Assembly (NCBI RefSeq): GCF_029714325.1
Contig: NZ_CP121666.1
Location: 4,154,001 to 4,218,000, forward strand
Direction: 5' to 3'
DNA: 64,000 nt
Source of the DNA: Bradyrhizobium sp. CB1717
Lineage (GTDB): Bacteria > Pseudomonadota > Alphaproteobacteria > Rhizobiales > Xanthobacteraceae
The position numbers and the translations under genes are program-made. The notes beneath the pieces are model-generated. The model worked only from the letters and a program-made list of their open reading frames with translations. It was not told the origin of the DNA and ran no database searches. How positions within the stretch are numbered: the first letter of the stretch is position 1; the number at the start of each line of letters is the position of its first letter. Below are positions 25,796-34,033 of this stretch, piece by piece.

Positions 25796-27361
25796 CTACT
25801 TCAACAACGCGGTCACGAACTTGACCAGCGGCGCCTTTTCGACCGAGCTGCGGTGGCCGACGATACCGACCTTGATCGCGCCTGCCGCATTGCCGATGAA
25901 CGCGACGTCCTCGATATTGCCGCCGGCGGCAACCAGTGGTGCCGTGATCGTCAGGAAGGCGTCGCCGGCGCCGACGGTGTCGACGACGGTCTTGGTGAAA
26001 GCGGGCACACGCGCGACGCCGGTCTTCGACGAGAACGGGTAGCAGCCGAAGGAGCCGTGCGTGATGATCATGTTGTCGCAATCGATCTTGGCGTGCAGGC
26101 CGTTCTCGATCACGGAGGCGATGTCGTTGAACTTGTCGGTGGCGGCCAGCCGCGCTTCCGGTGCGTCGATGCAGATGTAGTCGGCCCGCGGATATTTGGT
26201 GACCAGATTGTAGCCGTGATTTCCGCTGTTGCTCTGGGCGTTGACGGCCAGGAACTTGGAATTCGCGATCAGCGTGTCAATCGTGCTGGACGCGATCATG
26301 CCGTGGCCGAAATCGGTGACGATGACCACGTCCGCGCCGCGCACGCGCTCCGCGGTGACCCGGTCGATCTCCTGCCGCTGGGTCTCGCTGACCGGCGTGT
26401 CGTTCATGGTGTAGACCTCGAACAACTTGTGCAGGTAGCCGAGCTCGACGTAGCGGAGCTTGCGGGTGGTGGGGCGGTTTTCGACGCGGATCGGCGTCAG
26501 CTTGACGTTCTGTCGGATATGCGCGCGAAGGAATTCTTCGGGATAGTCGTCGCCGCCGAGCGTCGTGACGATCTCGACCGACTTGCAGAAGCTCGCGACG
26601 TGGTTCGCCGCGGCGATCACGCCGCCTGCGAATTGCTCCCGGTTCTTGAACAGGGTCGCGACGATGTTCTCCTTCGAGGCCTTTCCGAGCGCGGTGACGT
26701 ACTGGTACTCGTCGATGATCGTATCTCCGACCAGCACGACGTGCATGTCCTGGATCTTGTCGATCAGCTTCAGCAGGCGTTCGGCGCCGCCGCCTTCGCG
26801 CACCTTCTGGAGGTAGTCGCGCAGGGGAGGGTCGTAGATGTCGAAATAGCGGTTCAGCAGCGACGACGAGCTGAAGGTCACGTCGCGCGTGAAGACGATG
26901 CGCCCGCCATGGCGCTCGACGGCCTCGCGCTCGGTCGCGATCTTGCCGGTGACGTCATCCTCGGGATTTTCGTAGTCCGAGCCCTTCACGTAGATGTCGG
27001 GGCGGACGGTGTCGAGGATCGGCTCGGCGCTGGAGGTCCGGTTGATGGCGACCCAGTCGACCGTGCCGAGTGCCGCCAGCATCTCGGCGCGCATGTTCTC
27101 GGGAAAGATCGGCCGTCCCGGGCCCTTGTTGACGAAACGGTCGGCGGTGATGGTCACGATGACCACGTCGGCCTCGTTGCGCGCTGCCAGGATGTGCCGG
27201 ACGTGACCGAGATGAACCAGATCGAACACGCCGTGGCACAGCGCCACGGTGCGGCCCTCGGCCTGTGCGGCGCGCGCGATCGCTCCCAGCTCCTCGAGCG
27301 TCTTGATCTTCTCGTGCGGTGCCGGATGGACCGCCGCCTTGTCTGTCGCAGAATTACCCAT
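25796..27361 (-). CDS. cytidylyltransferase-PfkB kinase fusion (HldE-like, inverted order)
   Basis: A 521-residue bifunctional protein. Residues ~35-175 are a nucleotidyltransferase: CHGVFDLVHLGHVRH, with the HxGH motif at 50-53 (HLGH), and later a KGSDY segment. Residues ~200-515 are a PfkB/ribokinase-type sugar kinase: GAGDAF at 464-469, with the catalytic Asp at 467. Classical HldE, which makes ADP-D-beta-D-heptose precursors, has kinase first and nucleotidyltransferase second; here the order is reversed. The enzyme could phosphorylate C1 of a sugar phosphate and then activate it with a nucleotide. Confidence 0.9.
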   Translation of the reverse strand: MGNSATDKAAVHPAPHEKIKTLEELGAIARAAQAEGRTVALCHGVFDLVHLGHVRHILAARNEADVVIVTITADRFVNKGPGRPIFPENMRAEMLAALGTVDWVAINRTSSAEPILDTVRPDIYVKGSDYENPEDDVTGKIATEREAVERHGGRIVFTRDVTFSSSSLLNRYFDIYDPPLRDYLQKVREGGGAERLLKLIDKIQDMHVVLVGDTIIDEYQYVTALGKASKENIVATLFKNREQFAGGVIAAANHVASFCKSVEIVTTLGGDDYPEEFLRAHIRQNVKLTPIRVENRPTTRKLRYVELGYLHKLFEVYTMNDTPVSETQRQEIDRVTAERVRGADVVIVTDFGHGMIASSTIDTLIANSKFLAVNAQSNSGNHGYNLVTKYPRADYICIDAPEARLAATDKFNDIASVIENGLHAKIDCDNMIITHGSFGCYPFSSKTGVARVPAFTKTVVDTVGAGDAFLTITAPLVAAGGNIEDVAFIGNAAGAIKVGIVGHRSSVEKAPLVKFVTALLK

Positions 27362-27445
27362 GTGAATTACCCAAAAGCACCGGCCGGCCTCGGCCGGCTG
27401 GCCCGAAATTGATCGACTCGCGGCGACAATACGTAGCGAACCTGT

Positions 27446-28474
27446 TCAGTAGCTTGCCTTCTGCGGCGCACCGGACGCCGCATCCTTGTCGTCGCCAAGA
27501 TATTTGAACCAGTCCTTGGTGGCGTCGGCAATCTTGTCCACCGTCCACAGGGGAGCGTCCTTGTACTGGTCCATGGACTTCAGCATCGTCGCGACGCCGT
27601 CCTCGAATTTCACCTTCGGCGTCCATTTCAGGATCCGCTTGATCTTGGTGATGTCGGCGTAGGTGCAGTCGGGCTCGCCGGGGCGCCTGGGAATGTGGAC
27701 CTTGTCGCCGCCGAGCAGTTCAACCAGCCGGTTGACGCTGTAGGTGTTGTCCGAGCCGACGTTGAAAATCTCGTGCGAGACGTCGGAGCGTGCGGCCGTG
27801 ACGAAAGCGTCGGCGACGTCGCTGACGAAGGTGAAATCGCGGGTCTGCTCGCCGTCGCCGACCACTGTGAAGGGCTTGCCGGCAAGCTTCTGCGCCATGA
27901 ACACGCCGAATACGGCGCCATAGGTCCCCGTGGTGCGATGGCGCGGCCCGAACACGTTGAACAGACGGAGCGCGACCGCTGGAAGCTTGTAGACCTGGCA
28001 CCAGTGCATGACGCACTGCTCGCCGAGATTCTTGGTGAGAGCGTAGGGATACATCGGCCGGATCTCGGCGCTCTCCGGCGTCGGATAGACGTCGGGGATG
28101 CCGTAGCAGGAGGACGACGCCGCATACACGAAGCGGCTGACGCCGGCCTGCCGCGCAGCCTCGAGAACGTTGACCGTGCCGTCGACGTTGGCGCGGTGAT
28201 ACGGGATCGGCGATTCGATCGAGGGAACGATGTCGGCGAGTGCCGCGAGGTGGAACACCCAGTCGATACCGTTGAAATACGGGCTGATCGATTCGCGGTC
28301 AGTGACGTCGGCCCGGACGATCTTCAGCCGGCTCGAACCGGCGTGCGACGACAGATTTTCGGAACGTCCGATGACGAAATTGTCGAGCGCAATCACCTCA
28401 TGGCCGTCATCGAGAAGGCGATCAACGAGGTGACTGCCGATGAAGCCGGCGCCGCCAGTGACGATGCATTTCAT
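27446..28474 (-). CDS. NAD-dependent epimerase/dehydratase (UDP-glucose 4-epimerase-like)
   Basis: A ~342-residue extended SDR with VTGGAGFIGSHLVDRLL, the serine/tyrosine region AASSSCYGIPDV and the YxxxK motif in YPYALTKNLGE. The FNVFGPRH stretch and the substrate-binding RRPGEPD are GalE-like. Start ATG 28474. It is the first gene of the long minus-strand string and diverges from the SIS gene at 28611. Confidence 0.9.
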   Translation of the reverse strand: MKCIVTGGAGFIGSHLVDRLLDDGHEVIALDNFVIGRSENLSSHAGSSRLKIVRADVTDRESISPYFNGIDWVFHLAALADIVPSIESPIPYHRANVDGTVNVLEAARQAGVSRFVYAASSSCYGIPDVYPTPESAEIRPMYPYALTKNLGEQCVMHWCQVYKLPAVALRLFNVFGPRHRTTGTYGAVFGVFMAQKLAGKPFTVVGDGEQTRDFTFVSDVADAFVTAARSDVSHEIFNVGSDNTYSVNRLVELLGGDKVHIPRRPGEPDCTYADITKIKRILKWTPKVKFEDGVATMLKSMDQYKDAPLWTVDKIADATKDWFKYLGDDKDAASGAPQKASY

Positions 28475-28610
28475 AGGAACATCCGTAGCGCGAATGCCCT
28501 GCGGGCGTCGCCAATGTTGAGTGAAACCCTGACGCCGACTAACAGCCGGTCGCAATTTTTGCAAGTATTATACCTTTGCAATCCCTGGTAATAGCCGGTA
28601 TCAGGGCGTC

Positions 28611-29222
28611 ATGTTGCAGTCGAGCCGCCAGCCCATGCCCGCCGAGACTCTTGATCCCGATCACAAGGCCTTCCTCGTCGATTACATGGGGCGCCTGCAT
28701 CGCGCGACGGCGATCGACGACGGTGTTTTCGCCAGCATCTCCGCCACCCGCGCGGCCTGGTTGCGTGCGCGCGAGCAGGGCGGTCGCGTCATCTTCATCG
28801 GCAATGGCGGCTCGGCCGGCATTGCTTCGCATCTGGCGATCGATCTGGCAAAGAACGCGTCGGTGCCAGCGCTCTGCTTCAGCGATGCCAGCATGATGTC
28901 GTGCCTTGCCAACGACTACGGTTTCGAGGACTGGATCGCGCACGCCGTGCGGCTGAGCGCCCGCGCCGGCGACTGCCTCGTCGCGATCAGTTCGTCGGGG
29001 CGCTCGAAGAACATCCTCAATGCGGTTGCGCAGGCGCGGACGATGAAGCTCGGCGTGATCACGCTGTCGGGCATGAATGTGGACAATCCGCTGCGCAATC
29101 TCGGCGACGTCAATTTCTGGGTGGACAGCCGCAGCTACAACATTGTCGAGACCACGCACCAGTTCTGGATGATGGCCGCGATCGACCTCGTCATCGGTCG
29201 CGCGGAATACCCGGCATCCTGA
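28611..29222 (+). CDS. SIS-domain, GmhA-like phosphoheptose isomerase homologue
   Basis: A 203-residue SIS-domain protein: FIGNGGSAGIASHLAIDL, then ISSSGRSKNI and a C-terminal helix ending VETTHQFWMMAAIDLV. This follows the layout of GmhA, which converts sedoheptulose-7-P to D-glycero-D-manno-heptose-7-P. One position where E. coli GmhA has a catalytic Glu (after SA..HF) looks like Asp here, while the C-terminal His is kept; alignment is by eye. ATG 28611 follows AGGG with a suitable gap. First gene of the plus-strand trio. Confidence 0.75.
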   Translation: MLQSSRQPMPAETLDPDHKAFLVDYMGRLHRATAIDDGVFASISATRAAWLRAREQGGRVIFIGNGGSAGIASHLAIDLAKNASVPALCFSDASMMSCLANDYGFEDWIAHAVRLSARAGDCLVAISSSGRSKNILNAVAQARTMKLGVITLSGMNVDNPLRNLGDVNFWVDSRSYNIVETTHQFWMMAAIDLVIGRAEYPAS

Positions 29223-29234
29223 GGCGGGCATCGG

Positions 29235-30257
29235 ATGCAGGCGCGGTTCAAACAGGCAGCCCTGTTCTCGGTGAAGCTGCTGCTGTCGATCGCGGTGCTG
29301 GTCTACATCGCGCGCGGTCTCGACCTGCAGCAATTGCGCACCCATCTCGTCTCGATCAATCCCTTGCTGTTTATCCTCGCGCTGGCGCTGATCTTCGTTC
29401 AGACCTTCGCACTGAATGGCCGGTGGGAGCTGATCATGCGCGCGCTGGGCGTGTCGCTGGATTGGCTCGCTGGCTGGCGGATCCTGATGATCAGCCTCTG
29501 GTTCAACCAGGTGCTGCCGTCGTCGGTGGGCGGCGACGCGGTTCGGATGTGGCTGCTGCGCCAGCGCGGCGTGCAGTGGCCGGAGGCGGTCAAGGGCGTT
29601 GCGGCGGACCGTTTCACGGCGTTGATCGGGTTGATCGTGCTGATGGTGGCCGGCTTGCCGGTCCTGATGTCGCGGGTGTCGAATCAGGCTGCGATCCTGG
29701 CGATCGGCGGGCTGACGCTGGCGGGCGTCGCCGGTACCGTGGTCCTGTTGACGCTCGATCGCCTGCCGAAGCGCCTCATCGCGCTTCCCGCGATCGCAAG
29801 CTTCGTCCGGTTCGGAACGCTTGTCAGATTTCTTCTCCTGCGATCCGAGCACCGCGGTTTGCTGTTCGGGTCGGCGCTCTTCATTCATCTCGTGACGGCA
29901 GCGGCGTGCTATGCCTTGGCGCGCGGCGTAGGAGCTCAGCTCTCGGTGGTGGACGCTGCCATCCTGATTCCGCCGGTGGTCCTGCTGACGGCGGTTCCGA
30001 TCTCGATCAGCGGCTGGGGCGTTCGCGAGGGCGCAATGGTTGCCTGTCTCGGCTTGGCTGGCGTTCCTTCCGAGGAAGCGCTGTCGGTTTCGCTCCTGCT
30101 GGGGGCGGTCAGCGTGATCGTCGGTCTGGCGGGCGGGGTGATCTGGCTGGCAAGTCCGGAGCGGGGCTCTTATTCAGCGGACAAGGCCGCGCAGGCTGCC
30201 GAAGAACCGCCGGACTACGGGCTGGCGAAGGCCAGGGAGGTCTCGAGCCACCCTTGA
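29235..30257 (+). CDS. LPG_synthase_TM (UPF0104) flippase-like membrane protein, second copy
   Basis: A 340-residue polytopic protein; LPSSVGGDAVRMWLLR, ISISGWGVREG and the surrounding TM order match the UPF0104 family and its paralogue at 15627. It begins 12 bases after the SIS gene. Two copies on opposite sides and strands of the same cluster suggest duplicated or divided roles, perhaps in moving a lipid-linked intermediate. Confidence 0.8.
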   Translation: MQARFKQAALFSVKLLLSIAVLVYIARGLDLQQLRTHLVSINPLLFILALALIFVQTFALNGRWELIMRALGVSLDWLAGWRILMISLWFNQVLPSSVGGDAVRMWLLRQRGVQWPEAVKGVAADRFTALIGLIVLMVAGLPVLMSRVSNQAAILAIGGLTLAGVAGTVVLLTLDRLPKRLIALPAIASFVRFGTLVRFLLLRSEHRGLLFGSALFIHLVTAAACYALARGVGAQLSVVDAAILIPPVVLLTAVPISISGWGVREGAMVACLGLAGVPSEEALSVSLLLGAVSVIVGLAGGVIWLASPERGSYSADKAAQAAEEPPDYGLAKAREVSSHP

Positions 30258-30318
30258 CTGTCTTGAACCATTACCGTCGATCTGATCTTCACAGGGTGGG
30301 GTTGTCCCGCTCGCTCGC

Positions 30319-31611
30319 ATGTCTCCGTTTTCCGGATCTATGATGCAAAACCTGTTCTACGTCCGCCATACCTGCCGCCTCTGTCATTCGGACAAGCAAG
30401 AGCTGGTCGTTCCGATGGCCGGCATGCCCATCGGCACGCCCAACTTCCAGGTGCCGAACGCCAGCGTCGACGATCCCGTCTTCCGGGCCGCGGTGCCGAT
30501 GGCGCTGCACCTGTGCAGGGATTGCGGCCACCTCCAGATCCTCCATGTCGGCAATCCGGAGGTGCAGTACCGCAACTACGTCTACACCACTTCGCTCTCG
30601 CTCGGCCTGCGGGAGCATTTCGCCGGTTATGCCAACGACGTCGTCAGCCGCTTCGGGATCGCGCCGGGCTCGCTGGTCGTCGAACTCGGCAGCAATGACG
30701 GATCGCTGCTCGGCTTCTTCAAGGAGCGGGGCATGCGGGTGCTGGGCGTCGATCCAGCCGTCGACATTGCGCGGCGCGCGACGGAGAGGGGGATCGAGAC
30801 CATCGGCGATTTCTTCACCGACGTGATCGGTCGCCGCATCCTTCAGAGCCATGGCGCGGCCAGCGTCGTGATCGCCAACAACATGATCGCCAATGTCGAC
30901 AATCTCGATCCGCTGGTGATCGGCGTTCGCGACGTGCTGGCGCCGGACGGATTGTTCGTGTTCGAGACGCAGTATGGCGTCGACGTCACCGAGAAGAACC
31001 TTCTCGACACCGTCTATCACGAGCATCTGTCGTATTTTAACATCAAGCCGCTGATCCGTTTCTTTGCCCGGCTCGGCATGGAGCTGATCGACGTCCAGCA
31101 CATCTGGACCAAGGGCGGCTCGATCCGCGTCACTGTTCAGCGCGCCGGCGGCCCGAAGAAGCCGTCCGCGGAAGTCGCGCGCTTCGTCGCCGAGGAGGAC
31201 CGGCTCGGTGTCGATCAGCCGGCTTATTACGCACCCTATGTGAAGAGAATCGCCGCCATCCGCGACGAACTGATTGCGATGGCTGATGCCGCCCATGCGC
31301 GCGGTCAATCGGTTGCCGGCTACGGCGTCTCGGTCGGTACCACGACGCTGCTGCCGCAGTTTGGCCTGGAGAACAAGATCGACTTCCTCGTGGACGACGA
31401 CCCGAAGAAGGGGAACGTGATGGCCGGCCCGGGATACGACATCCCGATCCTGCCGCCCGCGGCCCTTTACGAGCGCAAGCCGGCCTTCGTCGTCGTCTTC
31501 GCCTGGCGCTATGTCGACCCGATCCGGGCCAAGCATGCCCGCTATTTCGCCGAGGGCGGAAAGTTCGTGGTGCCGCTGCCGGGCATTACCATGGTGGACC
31601 GGGCCGACTGA
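30319..31611 (+). CDS. zinc-binding class I methyltransferase, second TylCIII-like copy
   Basis: A 430-residue protein with zinc-ligand-like cysteines (CRLCHS at ~19-24 and CRDCGH near 69), a SAM core (VVELGSNDGSLLGFF ~117-131; VLGVDPA), the TVYHEHLSYF stretch and a C-terminal domain. The Methyltransf_13/23/14 layout matches that of NDP-sugar C-methyltransferases, as in the paralogue at 9525. Start ATG 30319, with ATG 30340 possible. Ends the plus-strand trio, 328 bases before secE. Confidence 0.85.
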   Translation: MSPFSGSMMQNLFYVRHTCRLCHSDKQELVVPMAGMPIGTPNFQVPNASVDDPVFRAAVPMALHLCRDCGHLQILHVGNPEVQYRNYVYTTSLSLGLREHFAGYANDVVSRFGIAPGSLVVELGSNDGSLLGFFKERGMRVLGVDPAVDIARRATERGIETIGDFFTDVIGRRILQSHGAASVVIANNMIANVDNLDPLVIGVRDVLAPDGLFVFETQYGVDVTEKNLLDTVYHEHLSYFNIKPLIRFFARLGMELIDVQHIWTKGGSIRVTVQRAGGPKKPSAEVARFVAEEDRLGVDQPAYYAPYVKRIAAIRDELIAMADAAHARGQSVAGYGVSVGTTTLLPQFGLENKIDFLVDDDPKKGNVMAGPGYDIPILPPAALYERKPAFVVVFAWRYVDPIRAKHARYFAEGGKFVVPLPGITMVDRAD

Positions 31612-31939
31612 CGGGGCCGGCGGGGGCTGAAGGCCTCCCCGGGATGGCGCCTTGCGGGCGGTGGATAAGTCCTTGATCCACATGGCCTCTGCACGGCGGT
31701 CCGGGGGAGGGGGCTTGCCCCCACAAGCCCTCTCTATCTTGACCTTTGGCCCCATCCGCAGTAGATACCCCGCACTCGCAGCCGGCCCGTTAGACGCGGA
31801 TCTCCGGCGCGGCTTTAAATCCCCGAACAATCGAGCCCGGTTCCCGGCTCATCCTTCGAGACAGAGGGCTGGGCCAACGGCGGCTGTTCGGATCCCTGAA
31901 ATTCATGTGCGTCTGTCGACGGACGCTGGACCTCAAACG
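31612..31939 (+). other. intergenic region upstream of secE
   Basis: No gene seen. It holds two hairpins after the methyltransferase stop (GTGGAT/ATCCAC, 31661-31681, and GGGGGC/GCCCCC, 31709-31722) and the promoter candidate 31739-31767. The rest up to secE is likely 5' leader. Confidence 0.6.
31739..31767 (+). promoter_or_regulatory. sigma70-like promoter for secE-nusG
   Basis: TTGACC (31739-31744) and TAGATA (31762-31767) are separated by exactly 17 bases, close to consensus. It should start a transcript with a leader of about 165 bases before secE and drive secE-nusG, perhaps through rplKA. Confidence 0.6.
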
Positions 31940-32131
31940 ATGGCAGTCAGCCCGTTCAAGTTCTTGCAGGAAGTGCGCTCGGAGACCGCCAAGGTCACCT
32001 GGCCGACCCGCCGCGAGACCACAATCACCACCATCATGGTGTTCGTCATGGTCGCGGTGGCCTCGGTGTTCTTCTTCGCCGCCGACCAGATCATCCGCGT
32101 CCTCATCACCTTCCTTCTGGGCATCCACTGA
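31940..32131 (+). CDS. secE: protein translocase subunit SecE
   Basis: A 63-residue single-TM protein (short alphaproteobacterial form): basic N-terminal ...KVTWPTRRETTIT, the conserved W-P-T-R region, and one TM segment at about 33-58. Forms SecYEG. Its TGA shares an A with the nusG ATG (TGATG), so the two are coupled. Confidence 0.95.
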   Translation: MAVSPFKFLQEVRSETAKVTWPTRRETTITTIMVFVMVAVASVFFFAADQIIRVLITFLLGIH

Positions 32132-32685
32132 TGGCTACAGCAACCGCTCAACTGTCCGACAAGCGCTGGTACATCGTCCACGCCTACTCGAACTTCGAGA
32201 AGAAGGTCGCCGAATCGATCCGCGAGCAGGCCAAGCAGCGCGGGCTCGAGGAGCTGTTCGAGCTGGTGCTGGTTCCGACCGAGAAGGTCACGGAAGTGCG
32301 CCGCGGCCGCAAGATCGACGCCGAGCGCAAGTTCTTCCCGGGCTACGTCCTGGTGAAGATGAAGCTGACCGACGAGGCGTTTCATCTGATCAAGAACACG
32401 CCGAAGGTGACGGGCTTCCTCGGCGCGGAAAACAAGCCGATGCCGATCTCGGAGGCCGAGGCCATGCGCATCCTGCACCAGGTGCAGGAGGGCGTGGAAC
32501 GGCCGAAGGCGTCGGTGTCGTTCGAGATCGGCGAGAACGTGCGCGTGGCCGACGGCCCGTTCGCCTCGTTCTCGGGTGTGGTCGAGGAAATCGACGAGGC
32601 GCGCTCGCGCGTGAAGGTCGCGGTGTCGATCTTCGGCCGCGCCACGCCGGTCGAACTGGAATTCGGTCAGGTCGAGAAGGTCTGA
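32131..32685 (+). CDS. nusG: transcription termination/antitermination protein NusG
   Basis: A 184-residue protein with the N-terminal NGN domain (WYIVHAYSNFEKKVAE) and a C-terminal KOW domain (NVRVADGPFASFSGVVEEID). Connects RNA polymerase to Rho or the ribosome. Its start overlaps the secE stop by one base. Confidence 0.95.
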   Translation: MATATAQLSDKRWYIVHAYSNFEKKVAESIREQAKQRGLEELFELVLVPTEKVTEVRRGRKIDAERKFFPGYVLVKMKLTDEAFHLIKNTPKVTGFLGAENKPMPISEAEAMRILHQVQEGVERPKASVSFEIGENVRVADGPFASFSGVVEEIDEARSRVKVAVSIFGRATPVELEFGQVEKV

Positions 32686-32694
32686 TCGGACGAG

Positions 32695-32716
32695 GCGTGA
32701 GGCTTCGGTCTCACGC
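32695..32716 (+). promoter_or_regulatory. hairpin between nusG and rplK
   Basis: GCGTGAG pairs with CTCACGC around an 8-base loop in the 131-base gap between nusG and rplK. No T-run, so a full terminator is unlikely; attenuator, RNA-processing site or part of the L11/L1-region leader are possible. Confidence 0.4.
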
Positions 32717-32816
32717 GACAAGAGGCCGTGGGAGGACGAGGGCGGTTGCCAGCCGCACATCGATCCCGACCACGAACCTGAAACCGCCGGCCCTGCCGGC
32801 ACAACAGGAGTGATAC

Positions 32817-33245
32817 ATGGCAAAGAAAGTGACCGGATACCTGAAGCTTCAGGTCCCGGCCGGTGCGGCGAATCCTTCGCCCCCGATCGGTCCCGCGCTC
32901 GGTCAGCGCGGTCTCAACATCATGGAGTTCTGCAAGGCGTTCAACGCCCAGACCCAGAAGGAAGAGAAGAACACCCCGATTCCCGTCGTGATCACGATCT
33001 ACGCCGATCGTTCGTTCACGTTCGAGATGAAGACCCCCCCGATGTCCTTCTTCCTCAAGCAGGCTGCCAAGATCCAGTCCGGCTCGAAGGCGCCGGGCCG
33101 TGACAAGGCCGGCAAGGTGACCAAGGCGCAGGTGCGCGAGATCGCCGAGAAGAAGATGAAGGACTTGAATTGCGACACCATCGAATCGGCCATGAAGATG
33201 GTCGAGGGCTCTGCCCGTTCGATGGGTCTGGAAGTAGCGGGGTAA
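32817..33245 (+). CDS. rplK: 50S ribosomal protein L11
   Basis: A 142-residue protein with the characteristic N-terminal [22 protein letters not shown] proline region (quoted only in part) and C-terminal RNA-binding domain; part of the GTPase-associated centre. Full length. Six bases before rplA. Confidence 0.95.
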   Translation: MAKKVTGYLKLQVPAGAANPSPPIGPALGQRGLNIMEFCKAFNAQTQKEEKNTPIPVVITIYADRSFTFEMKTPPMSFFLKQAAKIQSGSKAPGRDKAGKVTKAQVREIAEKKMKDLNCDTIESAMKMVEGSARSMGLEVAG

Positions 33246-33251
33246 GCGGTC

Positions 33252-33944
33252 ATGGCAATCGGAAAGCGTTTGAACAAAGCCCGCGAAGGTGTTGACCGCG
33301 AAAAGCTTTACCCGCTCGCGGACGCCATCAAGATGGTCAAGGAACGCGCCAAGGCGAAGTTCGACGAGACCATCGAGGTCGCGATCAATCTCGGCGTCGA
33401 TCCGCGTCACGCCGACCAGATGGTCCGCGGTGTCGTGACCCTGCCGAATGGCACCGGCCGTACGCTCCGCGTCGGCGTGTTCGCCCGCGGCGCCAAGGCC
33501 GATGAAGCCAAGGCCGCCGGTGCCGACGTCGTCGGCGCCGAGGACCTGGTCGAGAAGGTGCAGAACGGCTCGATCGATTTCGACCGCTGCATCGCCACCC
33601 CCGACATGATGCCGCTGGTCGGCCGCCTCGGTAAGGTGCTCGGCCCGCGTGGCCTGATGCCGAACCCGAAGATCGGCACCGTGACCATGGACGTCACCGG
33701 CGCGGTGAAGGGTGCCAAGGGCGGCTCGGTCGAGTTCCGCGTCGAGAAGGCCGGCATCCTGCAGGCCGGCGTTGGCAAGGCTTCCTTCTCCGAGGAGAAG
33801 CTGGTCGAGAACATCAAGGCTCTTGCCGATGCTGTCTCGAAGGCGAAGCCGGCCGGTTCCAAGGGCACCTACATCCAGCGCGTTGCGGTGTCCTCGACGA
33901 TGGGCCCCGGCGTGAAGGTCGAGCCGGGCACCATTCTCGGCTAA
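33252..33944 (+). CDS. rplA: 50S ribosomal protein L1
   Basis: A 230-residue, full-length L1 ([20 protein letters not shown]..., [13 protein letters not shown], the TVTMDV strand). Forms the L1 stalk of the E site and in bacteria usually represses its own operon. A strong GNRA-loop terminator follows. Confidence 0.95.
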   Translation: MAIGKRLNKAREGVDREKLYPLADAIKMVKERAKAKFDETIEVAINLGVDPRHADQMVRGVVTLPNGTGRTLRVGVFARGAKADEAKAAGADVVGAEDLVEKVQNGSIDFDRCIATPDMMPLVGRLGKVLGPRGLMPNPKIGTVTMDVTGAVKGAKGGSVEFRVEKAGILQAGVGKASFSEEKLVENIKALADAVSKAKPAGSKGTYIQRVAVSSTMGPGVKVEPGTILG

Positions 33945-33963
33945 GTCTGGAAATTGCATGAGG

Positions 33964-33999
33964 CGAGGGGCGGAATCGGGCGACCGATTCCGCCCCTCG
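33964..33999 (+). terminator. terminator after rplA
   Basis: A perfect 16-bp stem (CGAGGGGCGGAATCGG paired with CCGATTCCGCCCCTCG) and a GCGA loop of the stable GNRA class. A T-containing tail (TCGTTTG) follows, so this likely ends transcription of secE-nusG-rplKA before the dehydrogenase gene. Confidence 0.75.
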
Positions 34000-34033
34000 T
34001 CGTTTGTGGCAGCGCTTACCGGAAACAAGAACA

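Noticed and set aside
28475..28610. A TTGCAA-rich promoter or operator between the divergent SDR and SIS genes
   Set aside because: TTGCAA occurs twice near TATTAT, but -35 to -10 spacing is wrong on both strands; only weak evidence.
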